64,000 nt of DNA from Bilabrum cf. latius. Taxonomy: Eukaryota; Bigyra: Bicosoecida; Bigyra; Bicosoecida. Under the pieces are notes generated by a model. That model saw nothing but the letters and a program-made list of their open reading frames with translations, was not told the origin of the DNA and did no database searches. The position numbers and the translations under genes are program-made. Where the stretch lies: assembly GCA_965178125.1 (NCBI GenBank), contig OZ237752.1, positions 1,053,070 through 1,117,069 of the forward strand, written 5' to 3'. Below are positions 22,339 to 33,117 of the stretch, piece after piece (within the stretch, counting starts at the first letter, position 1; each line of letters begins with the position of its first letter).

Positions 22339-24390
22339 TCATCGCACCAGTGTTATTGGAGCGGTGCTTGCCCGCGCTGACCTGGCCATGCACGCCACCT
22401 GTCCAAAGGAAGACCACAGGCGTGTCCTGTGCCTCGCCGCGCGCCCCATCACGTTCACTCCCAACATATACTATGACTATGACTCAACGAGCGCCACTCC
22501 TCCTGACTCTGTCTGCCCAGCTCCGCACACGCTTGCTGCTTGCTGCTTTCTCGACCCGTCACCGCCCCCTTGCCCTTGCTCACCGCCCCCTTGCGCGCTA
22601 GAGCCACCGCCGCCCCTCTGCTGCGAGTGGCTGCCTCCTCCAGGCCCGCCCGATGACACCCCAGAACTGCCGAGCGCCTCTGCCCCACTGCCGCCACCCA
22701 GCCCAGACCCGCTGCCGCCTCCGCCCTCCTCGTCATGGTCGTGCCTCCGCAGCTTGCCAGGGTCATCCATGTGCCCCTCCACCGAACTGCCCGCGCGTGC
22801 AGCCCGCCTCTCTCGCAGCCCGGCACCTCTCCTGTCCTACCGATCGCCCGCCCCCGCCGCAGCCTCCCCTCTCGCACCACCCATGTTGGACCCCTGATCA
22901 GACACACGCCCCACCGCCGCCGCAGGCACCACCAGAGCCCCATCAGCGGGCAGCACGCCCGTGTCTTCTCCTGCGCTCTACCCCGCCCCGCCCTGCCTGC
23001 GCCGACTCAGCCCGCCCTAGTTAGGCCCAAGCCCAGCCGGCACGCCGTCCTGCTCCCCGCCCAGGCTGCGGGCCGCGTCTATCACCGCCCCGTCCAGCTC
23101 GTGGGCTGCCATCAGGGCGCTGGGGGCAGAGGCCCTCCGCCTCGCCTCCCCCATGTCACCGTCCTCTTCCTCCAACTACTGCTACTCCAGCCCCATCGAC
23201 GCCTCGCCGCTCATTGACAGGCCCAGCCCGTCTGCACCAGCCGAGTTCGCCCCCGCCAGCAGCTCCTCCCCCTCCCCGCCCTCGCCCGCCCCCTCGCCCT
23301 TCTCGCCCTTCCTCCGCTCTGCTTGCAGTGCTCTGGTCTTCTGCACTGCCCCCCGCACGTCCACCACGAGCACCGTCACGTTGTCCAGGGAGCGGCGGTT
23401 CAGCGCGGCAAACACAAGCTTGCGAGCCGCCTGCACCGGGCAGGACACCCCGCGCATCATGGCAGCTAGCTCCTCCGACTGCACCACGTCCCACAACCCG
23501 TCCGTGGCAAGCACAACCCACTGGTCCTCCTCTTCCAGGTCTACGATAGACACCTCGGGCGTGGGGGGCACAAACCGCTTCAGCAACCGGTCCCCGATGG
23601 CCCTACTCACCGCCAGCATGCCCTCCACACGCCACACGCCCACCTTCATTACGGTGCCGCCCCGCCCCACGATCCTTCTGCGCTCGTCAGGGCGATCGGG
23701 CTTGTGATCGTCAGAAAGAGCTCTGGCGCCCCACCGGCCAACCAGCACCGCGCGGCTGTCTCCTGCATTCGCTACCCACAGTCGGGAGCCACGGACAAGC
23801 GCCGCGACTGCCGTGGTCCCGTCGTTCCAGGGCTGTGTGGCTCCCAACGCGGCATGCAAAAACTGTGACGGATAGCACACGGGTGGGAAACCGGAGGTGG
23901 TAAGCGATTGAGTGAACGAGGCCAACCCCGCGGGGAGGAGAATGGGGCCACGGGACAGTCATCAAGCCCGACAACGCGGAATTCGACTCACATCTTTGTC
24001 TGTCTATTCAAATGCATCTACAAGAGCCCGCCCAGGGTCGCTTGGAAACGCTGTAGAAGCCGTCAGGTTGGCTGCCATGTGCTAACGACAGAACTCTGCT
24101 GCGCGTGAGCCGCCGTGGCCATCAAACACGGCGTATAACGTTGTATCTTTCTCCCCTAACAGTTTACTTGCGGCAACATGGCGGTCCTCCATGTAATTTC
24201 TTGCTCCAATCGTTTCCGAAGCCCCATACGGGAGCCACACATTGGGCTGCAACCCGAGAGGCGGGGGCTCAGCGGATCCACCCTCCGTGGCATACCTCCA
24301 AAGCCACACGATGAACGCGAAAGCAACCAAAGACACGAGAACGTACCTGCACAACTTGAATCCATTCGATTGAGCTTGAGATATTTGCAA
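22339..24390 (-). CDS. PP2C-family Ser/Thr protein phosphatase with N-terminal membrane segment
   Basis: Metal-dependent PPM/PP2C phosphatase. Signature motifs occur in order: NYMEDRH, LYAVFDGHGGSRAAEF, WNDGTTAV, VANAGDSRAVLVG, DDHKPDRPDE, VSRAIGDRLLK, VLATDGLWDVV and DNVTVLVVD, i.e. all metal-binding Asp/Glu positions. One phase-0 intron, 23863-23991, starts GTGAGTCG and ends CCGTCACAG; it joins ...TDKD to FLHAALGAT. TAGs at 24082 and 24004 sit inside the catalytic domain, at positions that are polar (often Gln) in relatives. Seven more, 23182 to 22471, lie in a long Gly/Ser-rich C-terminal extension ending in TGA 22339. Before the catalytic domain a hydrophobic stretch (YVLVSLVAFAFIVWLW) suggests a signal anchor. 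The true start is unresolved: the nearby ATG at 24425 is out of frame unless another intron exists, so the upper limit is approximate. Convergent with VPS28 (73 bp apart). Confidence 0.87.
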
Positions 24391-24429
24391 GAGCGGCCCG
24401 GTGCATCCGATGCCGGTGCAAGCATGGCT

Positions 24430-24989
24430 GTTGGCTGAAAAACTTCGCTCAGGTACTAGTAGCCGCTACGGAATACTTCTGATCAGTATTTTGTTCGCTA
24501 GCGTGCACAAAATAACAAAAAAGTACCCGCAGTGATCGCTCATACCGGCGTTCCTCTTATCGTTTCACTCACACTCCAGCTGTCATCCAGACGCCGACTG
24601 TCGACCCGCTAGCCGCATCTCCTGGCATTATGCTGCCAGTAGTGTATATAATAAACTTCCTCAGAATATAAAATATACCGTATCGATACCTGCACCGGTT
24701 TTCGAGGAGCTTTGTCACTTCATCCGGCGAATCTTGTTTAATGGTTGCCGATGCTGTTTTGCACGCAACAAAACGAAAGACCCGTTTGGCCTTTCAAAAG
24801 GCAATAGGTCAGCCGAAGAAAGCATTTGGCCCTATTTGACCTTAGTCGTCATATCAAAATGCATAAAACCTCCTCAATGTAAGAGAAACGTACCGAATGT
24901 GCCCATATATGATGTAGCATTCGAGTATCGCAAGTTGTAGACTGCAACTCCTTTGCTACCGCGTAAATTTTTGCCATATCCTCAAGCAG
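24430..24989. other. Intergenic region upstream of DNAI4, AT-rich
   Basis: About 560 bp, clearly more AT-rich than the coding DNA. It must contain promoter elements for the divergent phosphatase and DNAI4, and probably the missing first exon of DNAI4. I found no convincing ORF; stops in all three kinds are frequent. A TTTGCTACC...CCTCAAGCAG tract at 24950-24989 looks like a 3' splice site. Confidence 0.35.
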
Positions 24990-27900
24990 GAGACGTTCTA
25001 GTAGTCGCAATAATGGGGGCTTGTCAAGATCGCGTGCAGGTGGCCGTTCGACGCGAGGGGGCGGCAGAAGGCCGAAGCGGACAGACGGGCGCCCTGTCCT
25101 TCTTGATGAAGACGACAACGACAGGACTCCTAGGCAGCTGTATTATTTACAGAATGTGCCGCAATCTATGCTTGGTGGCACGCGTTCGCAAAAGAGGAGC
25201 TCTGGTTTGGGATCGTCCGTAAGATTTGTATTCGAATTCTGCAAGACGCTGCGGCCTCACGTGTATCCCACCCTAATAGTGATCAAGTATATTGCCCCGA
25301 AAGCACTGTCCGCAGCGAGCATCTTCTGCCTTCAGCGAGGACGACGACGATGGGATGTCCGTCGGTGGGCTTGCCGCCAGCGCAGGTGGCCTGTCGATCG
25401 TGTCGAGCGGCTCCCGCGACGAGGACAGGGACCCGGGCACAGGCTTGGACGGGGACGGAGCGGATGGTGCAGACGATTATGGAGACGCGGGTGCAGACGG
25501 CAGCAGCAGCCCTAGGGGCAAGACCGACGCCGGGACGGGCCCAGCAGCTGGCGTGGGAGGGGCCGAGCACCAGGCAGCGCTGGACGAGGCGCGCCAGGTG
25601 GCGAGGGGGGCGGTGCGGCCGTGGGCGCGTGCAGTGTGGGAGTGGGAGTCCAGGGAACTATTGCGGCCGGAGGAGCTGCAGGAGGACGTGGCTCTGGACC
25701 TGAGCGAGTCGCGCACCTGCTTTCTGTTCCACATGCCGGCGCTTGCCATCAAGTAGGGCGGGTCTGGCGAGGCCGAGGCCATGCGGAGGAACGAGGACTA
25801 TGCCGAACTAGTAGCGGCCAGGTCAAGAGCGCCGGGAACATTCCCGCAGGCGCACACGCAGACCCTGAACCCGGACCACAAGAGCATAGGAGTGCGGGCG
25901 AAGCCCCCGCGGCAGAGGGACGGCTCAGCTCAGGCCAGCGCCTTCGATATCGAGGACGAGCAGAAAGCCGCGGAGGCGGAAGCGGAAGGGGGCGCCGAGG
26001 TGGACGCGGTGGTGGCGGCAGCGGCTGCGTCTGCTGCGGCGGAAGCGAACGGCGGTGAGGAGGGGGGCGCGGAGGGCGGAGGGGGCTCCTCGGGGGCTGG
26101 CTCGTCGGCTGTGGTGGTGCCACCGGGAGCCACCCCGCTAGAGGCTAGGGTTCACAAGCTGGTGACCGCGGCACTGGCGGCCCCTGGCGCCTCTGTGGCA
26201 GAGGAGGAGGCGGTGAAGATCGCGCCCCGGGGGAAGAAGGGGGATTCTCACGGCGTGTCGCTGGCCGACGTGGTGCGGGTGCAGGACGAAGGGGTAGATG
26301 GGGAGGGGGACAAGGCAGGGGGCGGAGAGCAGAAGGGAGTCGGAGGGAAAGCAGACAAGAGGGGTAGCACCGCCTCCAGTCGAGGTGCGGCAAGCGACCT
26401 GGTTGGCGCAAGCACGGCTATCGGGCTGGGGGCCTCCTCCGGCAGCGTGGCCAACAGCATAGGGGAGTCCTCGGCGGCGGCGATGCAGCACCAGCGGGCA
26501 GGTGCAGCTGCCAGCGGGTCGGGCGCAGGTGCTGGCGGGGCAGAAGGAGCGTCCAAGCAGGAGGGCTCCTAGGGCGTGCCGATGATCCCGGGGGAGCGCG
26601 CACTACAGCTGGGCCCGCTCTTGCTGCGGCAGAGGCAGACAGTCAGCTCGTCCGGATCCTTGCTGCGCGCGGCGCGGGCCGTGGAGAGGGCCCTCCAGCA
26701 GCGCGTGTACCACGGGGCGCATCGCCTGTATCGGTCAGCGCCGGGAGGCAGGGGTGTCAGCGCGCTGCTGGAGGCCTTCGCGGAGTCGGCGGCGGGGCGG
26801 CGCGTGTCAACGGCCGCGCGCATGGAGGGGCCGTTCGTGGGGGGCAAGCTAGAGCACGCGGCCCGGGAGGAGGACGAGCGGCGAGAGGAATCCCGCAGGA
26901 GGAGGCAGGAGGAGGAGCAGGAGGGGGGGCGCGGCAGGTCAGCCGTCGGATTTGCGCTGGCCGGGGACTCAAAGTCCTCGGGGGCGGGGTCTGCGTCCTC
27001 CGTTGGTCGCGCCACGTCCCCCAGTCAGACCGGGGGCGAGTCCACCACGTTGGACGCGTCTGCAACTGCGGGTTCTGGTGACGCCGAGGGTGGAGAGTCG
27101 GGTACGGGGTCCATAACTGGGGCGTCCGGCCGGGACAAGGAAAAAGAGAGATTGCAGCGGCTGTACACGTACTGGAGCCCCTCCCTGCAGGGGCTTGCGG
27201 CGCTGTGCGGCGAGTGGCTGCCAGAGCCCGTGGAGGCAGTCAGGCTAGTGGAGCAGCTCTGGATGTGGAAGCGGCGGCGCACGGAGAGGGCCAAAGCGGT
27301 GCGGCGCCTAGTAGAGGGCCTTGGGGAGGGGGGCGGGGACGGGGGTGCTTCGGAGTCGAAGGGGGAGGGGGGTGCGGGGGCCGCGTCTGGCGCTGGCGAG
27401 GACGAAAGCAAACAGCAGCAAGGGGCTGTGGAGGAAGGGGCTGGGCAGGAGGGGGGCGCTTAGGCCGCCGTGGACGACGACGATCTAGACCCTCGGCTAC
27501 TGGCCCAGGGCCGCAAGTTTGCTGGTGCCTTTGCTAGCGCAGCCACCGGGGCCGAGCTCCTGGCCGTGGGGTACGGCCCCGCGAGGTACTCTCCTGCCGC
27601 AGGGGGTGCGCTGGCGCTGTGGAGCATGCGCAACCCCGAGCAGCCAGAGGTGCTGCTCCGCACCCCCAGCGGGGTGACGGCCCTCGCGGTGGCGCCCTCT
27701 GCACCCACCCTGCTAGGCGTGGGGCTGTACGATGGTCGCGTGGCCGTGGTGGACGTGGCCCGTCTGCTGGCCAGGGAAGGGCCGCTGACCCTCGACGTGC
27801 TGAGCGACTCGCTGCAGGAGGGGGCGCACACGGAGGCGGTGCGGGACCTGGCGTGGGCGGAGGGCGAGGACGAGGGCGAGAGGGACAGGCTGGTGTCTGC

Positions 27901-29011
27901 CTCCTCAGACGGTCGTGTGAACGTGTGGAGGGCTGTCAAGGGGCTCGAGTGCCAGACGCTCATGCAGCTCAAGGCCGCACCAGCCAGCGACGGGCCGGGG
28001 GGCGGGCAGGGAAGCGGGGGTGCAAGCGGGCCAGGGCCCTCGGGTGGGGGCGAGACGGAGCCGCAGCCCGGAGGCGCCCAGTACACGGGTGCGGGGGCAG
28101 GCACCGCGCCTGTGGCTGCCGGCACGGGCTCGGTGCGCAGCATGGGCAAGGGCGCCGCCGGGCTATGCGTGGCGGTGCCCCCTGCGCAGACGGGCGGGCT
28201 GGTGTATTTCTGCGGGACCGAGGGCGGCTATGTGCACGTGTGCTCGGCATCGTACGCCGAATCCTACCTGCAGTCCGCAAGGCCGCACCGGGCGCCCGTG
28301 ACGCGCATCCGGCTGCACCCGCTCATGCCCGATGCGGCGCTGACGGCCAGCGCGGACTGGTCCGCATCCCTGCTGGACATGGGCCGGCAGGGCGCCACCG
28401 TGCGGCAGTTCGCGGCGGGCGACGCGCAGGCGGCGGTGGCCGATGTGCGGTGGTGCCCTCTGCTGCCCGACCGGTTCGCTGCCGTGACCGAGGACGGCCG
28501 CGTGCAGGTGTGGCGGGCGGACGGGCTGCTGCCGCTGTACGAGCACTCCGTTGGGCGGGAGCTGGGCGCAGAGGAGGCCCTTGAAGCGGACGCAGAGGCG
28601 GCGAGGGCGCTTGGGGAGGCGGGCGGCGAGGGTGCTGGCGAAGGGGAGGGCAAGGAGGAGGAGGGGGAGGGCAAGAGGCGAGGGGGCCGGGGTGAGTCGG
28701 CAGACAGCGACGACGAGGAGGAAGCGGCGCGTTTCCAGTCCCTTGCGGACCGCCGCGCTGCTGCCGCCAAGGAGGCGGCCCGCAAGGCGCTGCACGAGGC
28801 GAGGCGTCACTTCACCTTCTGCCTGTGGTCGAGAGCTGTGCCCGTGCTGCTGACCGGGGATGCAGACGGGAGGGTGGACGTGTACCGCTGCATTGGGGCA
28901 CCCATGCCTCCGCTGGGGCTAGAGCCCGCAGGAGAAGCGGTGCTGCGCGTGCTGCGAGGTGCGCAGGCAGTGGAGGCAGGCGACGGAGACGGAGACGAGG
29001 ACGAGGACTGA
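24990..29011 (+). CDS. DNAI4: Inner-arm dynein f/I1 intermediate chain DNAI4 (WDR78/IC138)
   Basis: WD-repeat intermediate chain of the two-headed inner arm dynein of motile cilia. A first visible exon, 24990 to about 25218, encodes PVLLDEDDNDRTPRQL, matching the family's DE.G.DVTP motif. An intron to about 25311-25330 follows (GTAAGATT...GCAG). The second exon is one frame to TGA 29009, crossed by TAGs at 25754, 26570 and 27461. Family landmarks appear on both sides of each TAG: CFLFHMPALAI then MRRNEDYAEL; HTQTLNPDHKSIGVR; LQRLYTYWSPSLQGL; ELLAVGYG; LALWSMRNPEQPEVL; TPSGVTALAVAP; LVSASSDGRVNVW. WD repeats extend to VLLTGDADGRVDVY. Acidic Gly/Ala-rich linkers separate the blocks, making this longer than the human protein. 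The 5' exon(s) with the start codon are not identified. It could only be confused with DNAI1/DNAI2; the MP..V, GYG and KGL.C signatures fit DNAI4 better. Confidence 0.85.
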
Positions 29012-29118
29012 GCGGCGCGGATTCGTCTGAAACACAAAGTCATATACCATGGTTGTGCTTTGTTTGCATACTGGCGCAATGCACGCACTGGAGCCTTGCT
29101 GCTTCAAGAAGTTCCCAA

Positions 29119-29887
29119 TCACGGGGCCTGCCTGGCCCTGCGGCGCTCTCCCCGCCTGGCGTTCTGGTATCCCGCCTCGATACCTGCCACCGAGCGAGTG
29201 GACCCGCATGTCTTGCACTCGAGGAACTTTAGCCTGGTCACGTGGTCTCTGCTCAAGCTCGTCTTCAAAGATCTGCAGTTCTCGCAAAGGACGTAAGCCA
29301 GGCAGTACTTCTGGAGCAGTGAGGCAATCTTCTGTGCGCCGTACCTGCCCTTGATGATGAGCTGATGCTTCGCATCCACGCTACCTGTTGTTCCCAGTTC
29401 GGCTAGAACAAAAGCTTTGAGGTGATCTTCATCCCTCTGCAATGCCGCTGCGTCTGCCGCAAAATTCTCCCAGCAAGACCTGGTCGTTCCAATCGTGGAC
29501 AAGACAGGGGCAGGAATCTGCGTCGCTTCTCGAACCATCAAGTTCGGGTTCCTAACTTCAATCTGGTAGTGAGCTCTTGCCAACATTTCTTCATAGTCGT
29601 ACTCCGGTCTTCCATCAGAAACGAGGCCAGACACATGTCCGGCGGTTGCCGTGGGGGTATAGACCGTTGTCTTTCGCTTCTTGGAGTCCTCAAACGCCGC
29701 CTTCAACTCCTGCACGAAACGAGCAAATACATTCAATCACCAAGTATACAATAGTATGGTGCTGCACGAGACATAACGGGTCAGTCGTGGAGATCAGCTT
29801 TCTCACGGCTTCCACATCAATCTTCTCGGCGGCTGCCGCTGCCAAGGCAAGCATATCTTTTGTAGCTGAATCCATAACGGCTGCCAT
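29119..29887 (-). CDS. EIF2S2: Translation initiation factor eIF2 subunit beta
   Basis: Beta subunit of the eIF2 ternary complex delivering Met-tRNAi. ATG is at 29887 and TGA at 29119. Exon 1 (29887-29768) and exon 2 (29709-29119) flank a 58-nt intron; GTGCAG...TTTCGTGCAG keeps frame, giving about 236 aa. Recognisable core: EYDYEEMLARAHYQI, VLAELGTTGSVDAKHQLIIKGRY, and the C-terminal C4 zinc ribbon CENC...CKTCGSTRS. No TAG occurs in the gene. The N-terminus is short and lacks the three poly-lysine blocks that bind eIF5/eIF2B-epsilon in yeast and human eIF2-beta; only one SKKRK cluster is present. Convergent with DNAI4, divergent from the TIM23-like gene. Confidence 0.92.
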
Positions 29888-30044
29888 ATTAACAAGTGTT
29901 TAAAGCTAAGAAAAACTTGCTGTTCGGTGTCTTCAGTGCGTGGCGGCAGCCTGGTTCTCCTTGATTTGAGACTGGTGATTGCGTGTCATTTGCCGGAAAC
30001 CAGACCTGTTGGCCAGCCTGTTCACGCCTCAAAACCACCCAACC

Positions 30045-31169
30045 ATGAGTGGAAGTGGCGGATCAGGGGATCCTGAGATGATTGATAAGTACGCTGACTC
30101 CAGTGCGGGAGATCGGGCGGCCGAATTGCGAGATGCCTACGCCGGAAACACTGGTGATAAGTACGGCAACACACAGGACAAGTACGCGACTGGCTCGCGT
30201 GGATCTCTGCGGGCCCCGCCGCCCCCATCGGCTGCATCATCTGGATCTGGATTCTTCGGGTCGCTCTTCGGGGGCGGATAGTCGTCCTAGCCCTCATCTG
30301 CATCCAGTCAGCCGAACGGAGGCATGTTTGGTTCTGCAGGTGGCTTCCTGAAAGGATTGTAGTCGAGGCTGGGAGGTGTGAACCAGCCAGCAAGTGGCAA
30401 TGGTGATTAGTTCAGCGACCGGGCCACGGAGGTGCGCCAGGGCTTGAACGAAGGACTTACAGATTCGTCCGGTGGGGCGGCAAATTCATTGGGGGTGGGG
30501 TCTAGTGAGGGCGCGACAGCTCAAGATGCGGTTGCCGCGGCTGCATCCGTTGGAGCGAATCTCATGAAAACTGGCGGCGTTCAGTCGATGCTGGGCATGG
30601 CAGGTGCTGGAGTGAGCAAAGAGGCGTAGCAAGCGCTGATCAGCTCCCAGACGCAGTCCTCCGTGCCAGACGTGGTCCGTCTAGGCCGCGAGCGCAGCAC
30701 GTACTAGCAATTGCTGTCGAATGTAGGAACGTGTTACATAATGAGCGGTGCGGCCATGGGCTCGTACGGCCTCTTTTCCGGCGTGCTGAACGCGCAGAGC
30801 CGCCGCGCGAGGATTATGGTGAACGCGGGCATCAACGGGTTCGTTAGGGGCGGGTCCAGGGCTGCCAATGCAGCCGGTATATTTGCGGGCGTGTACACGC
30901 TGGTGCGGCATTACGGCGTGATCGAGGCGCAGCTGGACAAGCACGTGCTGGCCCCCGTGGGGCTGGCAGGCAGCGACGTGGGAGTGAGCGCGCTGGCGGC
31001 TGCCATCTCGGCGGGGATCTACCACACGCCTCGCATCCTGCGCAAGCCCAACGCGCGGCGGCTCACGTCTGGGTTCATCGCCATGGCTGGGGCCGGCTCC
31101 ATTGTGCTTGCCCTGGCCACCGCAGGCCCGGGCATGCTGGGCAAGTATTCCCCGTTCGCCTGGGACTGA
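30045..31169 (+). CDS. Tim17/22/23-family mitochondrial import protein, TIM23-like
   Basis: Inner-membrane preprotein translocase family. One frame runs from ATG 30045 (MSGSGGSGDPEMIDKYAD) to TGA 31167, 374 aa, with TAGs at 30279, 30288, 30360, 30408, 30627 and 30705. The C-terminal ~160 residues carry the family's glycine-rich membrane segments: NVGTCYIMSGAAMGSYGLFSG, GINGFVRGGSRAANAAGIFAG, and two later hydrophobic stretches ending GPGMLGKYSPFAWD. TAG 30705 lies in RSTY-TAG-QLLSNVGT; TIM23 relatives have RS.GE(K/R) there, so the codon aligns with a Glu. The N-terminal half is a Ser/Gly-rich, FG-like intermembrane-space type domain. TIM23 rather than TIM17 is favoured by the long N-terminus, but this is inference. 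Confidence 0.78.
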
Positions 31170-31573
31170 GGGCTTGGTGATGTACTTGTTGCACAGAGAG
31201 GTTGTACTGTATTTATCACAGATATTTCTTGGGTCATCTTCTGAACATGGTTCTATGGCTTGCTGAACCGCTGTGTTGCGCCAAGAAGGTCAGCGGCCTC
31301 CCCGGCGAGGACGGGTCTAGCTGCAGGTCGAGGAGGGTGGTGGACGCGGTGAAATTCGTCAGGGGCCATGCTTCCTGGTTCCTGCAGGAGTAGGCCCACA
31401 CTGCCGAACCCCCGCAACATCCCTGCAGCACTATCACAGATATTTCTCGAGTTCGTTCGCTGGGGTTCGCTGGCCCTTCTGGTGGTAGTGTGACATTATA
31501 CGAGAAATACGAATTGCGAACGAAAAGATACCAATTTCCAAGCAGAGGTTGAATCCACTGCAGCAAGCGCGTT
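31170..31573. other. Intergenic gap
   Basis: 404 bp between two same-strand genes: the 3' region of the TIM23-like gene and the promoter of the COPI-associated gene. The ORFs here are short and resemble nothing I know. Confidence 0.3.
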
Positions 31574-32879
31574 ATGTCGGCTTACGATGACGATGAAAAT
31601 CCTTGGGCTGATCCAAGCCCTTCTTCTTAGGCGCCGGGTCCCGCAGCCCAAGGAGCAAACGCTCCCCAGGCTGGGAGCTCGCAAGACGAATCCGGAGGTT
31701 TCGGGGAGGGAATGGGCGGAGTGTCTGAAGCTGTCGGAGACGCGGCCACAGTCGTTGGTGCAGGTATTACAACAGCGTGAGGGTTGCATTTAGCTTTGCC
31801 TGATGCGCTGCCTCCCAGTATAGATCGGAATGCGTTTGCGGGTATGCCTCTCGTAGGTTGCCACTCCTTGCTACTCGGTCCGTGCTGCGCCAGTTGGTAC
31901 TATTCATTGACCTTGTACTGCCTAGATTTGAATCTTTCTGGCACCCTGCACCTCTGGCTCTATGCCCCGCAGAGTTGCTGCGATCCCGTATGTTTGGGTC
32001 CTGTGGCTGCTCCGCATCTTAAATTTTATCAATGGAGGATTGCTGGTTTGGGGTTGCTACCAGGCCTTCTAGATCCTTGGCACCGGCGGTGGCGTCATTA
32101 CGCGCTCATTCTTGGCACTGTATCTAGGACTGTTCGGCCTGCTTCTCGTCATCTTCGAGCTTCGAGTCGGCTTCATTGAGAGCTTCATTAAGAAGAGGTT
32201 TGGGTTCATGTTCAACCATACGGGCCGTTTGATGTACCTTATTTTCGTCGGCGCGATTGGCTTCGGCATCCTAGATGACAGCAACAAGGACACGACGGGC
32301 CGCAGCTGGGTGACTGGCATCTGCGTCACTACACTGGGCAACGCGGTCATCAACATGACGATCATGTGCTTCCACCCGGCATTTGCTAATCAGGACAAGT
32401 CTGGCGAGCCTTCAGAGGAGCAGCTGGAGGCATACCTGGCCAAGCACCCGGAGGTCGCGCAGAAAGCCGCGCAGGGAGACGCGGGCGAGGCAGCCGTGGC
32501 GGTGGCAGCCAGCGCACGGCAGCCCCACGTCCGCTCCTCAAGGGGGGGAGGGGGGCGGGGAGGGGCCGCCGCACCGGCCGAGGCTGGGGGGTACACACCA
32601 CCAGTAGTCAAGTCGGAGCCTGCCGCCGTGCCCTTCGATTCCTTCGGCCAGTCCATGGGCGGCTCCTCCGGGCAGTCGGCCTCAGCCACGCCTGCTGCAG
32701 GCCCCGTGGACGTGGACGACATTGACCCATTCAGCGCATCGGCACCGGCGCCCGCGCCTGCACCCGCCCCCGCGCCGGCACCGGCACCGGCACCGGCACC
32801 CGCCGCGTCTGCCGCCGCCCCCGCTGCTGATGATGACGATGATGTGGACAACCCCTTCGCGGATAGCAGCGCGTTCTGA
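31574..32879 (+). CDS. COPI-associated / TVP15-like membrane protein with DPF and NPF tail
   Basis: Small Golgi/vesicle membrane protein of the COPI-associated family (PF08507 type). Exon 1, 31574-31763, begins MSAYDDDENPWADP and contains TAG 31628. The donor is GCAG|GTATTAC. Frame continuity favours exon 2 starting at 31975 (intron about 211 nt, acceptor ...CGCAGAG); the exact acceptor and a possible micro-exon around 31819-31841 are unresolved. Exon 2 encodes four hydrophobic segments (IPYVWVLWLLRILNFI, FLALYLGLFGLLLVIFEL, LMYLIFVGAIGFGIL, TGICVTTLGNAVINMTI). TAG 32070 lies in the first pair (CYQAF-TAG-ILGTGGG). The cytosolic tail has an Ala-Pro repeat and endocytic-type motifs DIDPF and DNPFADSSAF at the end. 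TGA at 32877; 364 aa. Confidence 0.82.
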
Positions 32880-33117
32880 GGCGGAGGGGAGTGAGCCGCG
32901 AGCGAGCGAGTGTGCTGATGCTGCAGCCGATGGGGTGCAAGCTGGCCAGCTGGTGTTTATTGCAAGAATTCTTCCAGTGCTCCTCAGCGTGCCGGGTCTT
33001 CCACAAGATTGTTTTATGCCTCTCATGCACAGACTGTGTGCAACCTCGCTCGATGCAGCAGTCAAATCCGACACCTGGGACCCTCACCACTAGATCTAAC
33101 AACTATTATATATAATT

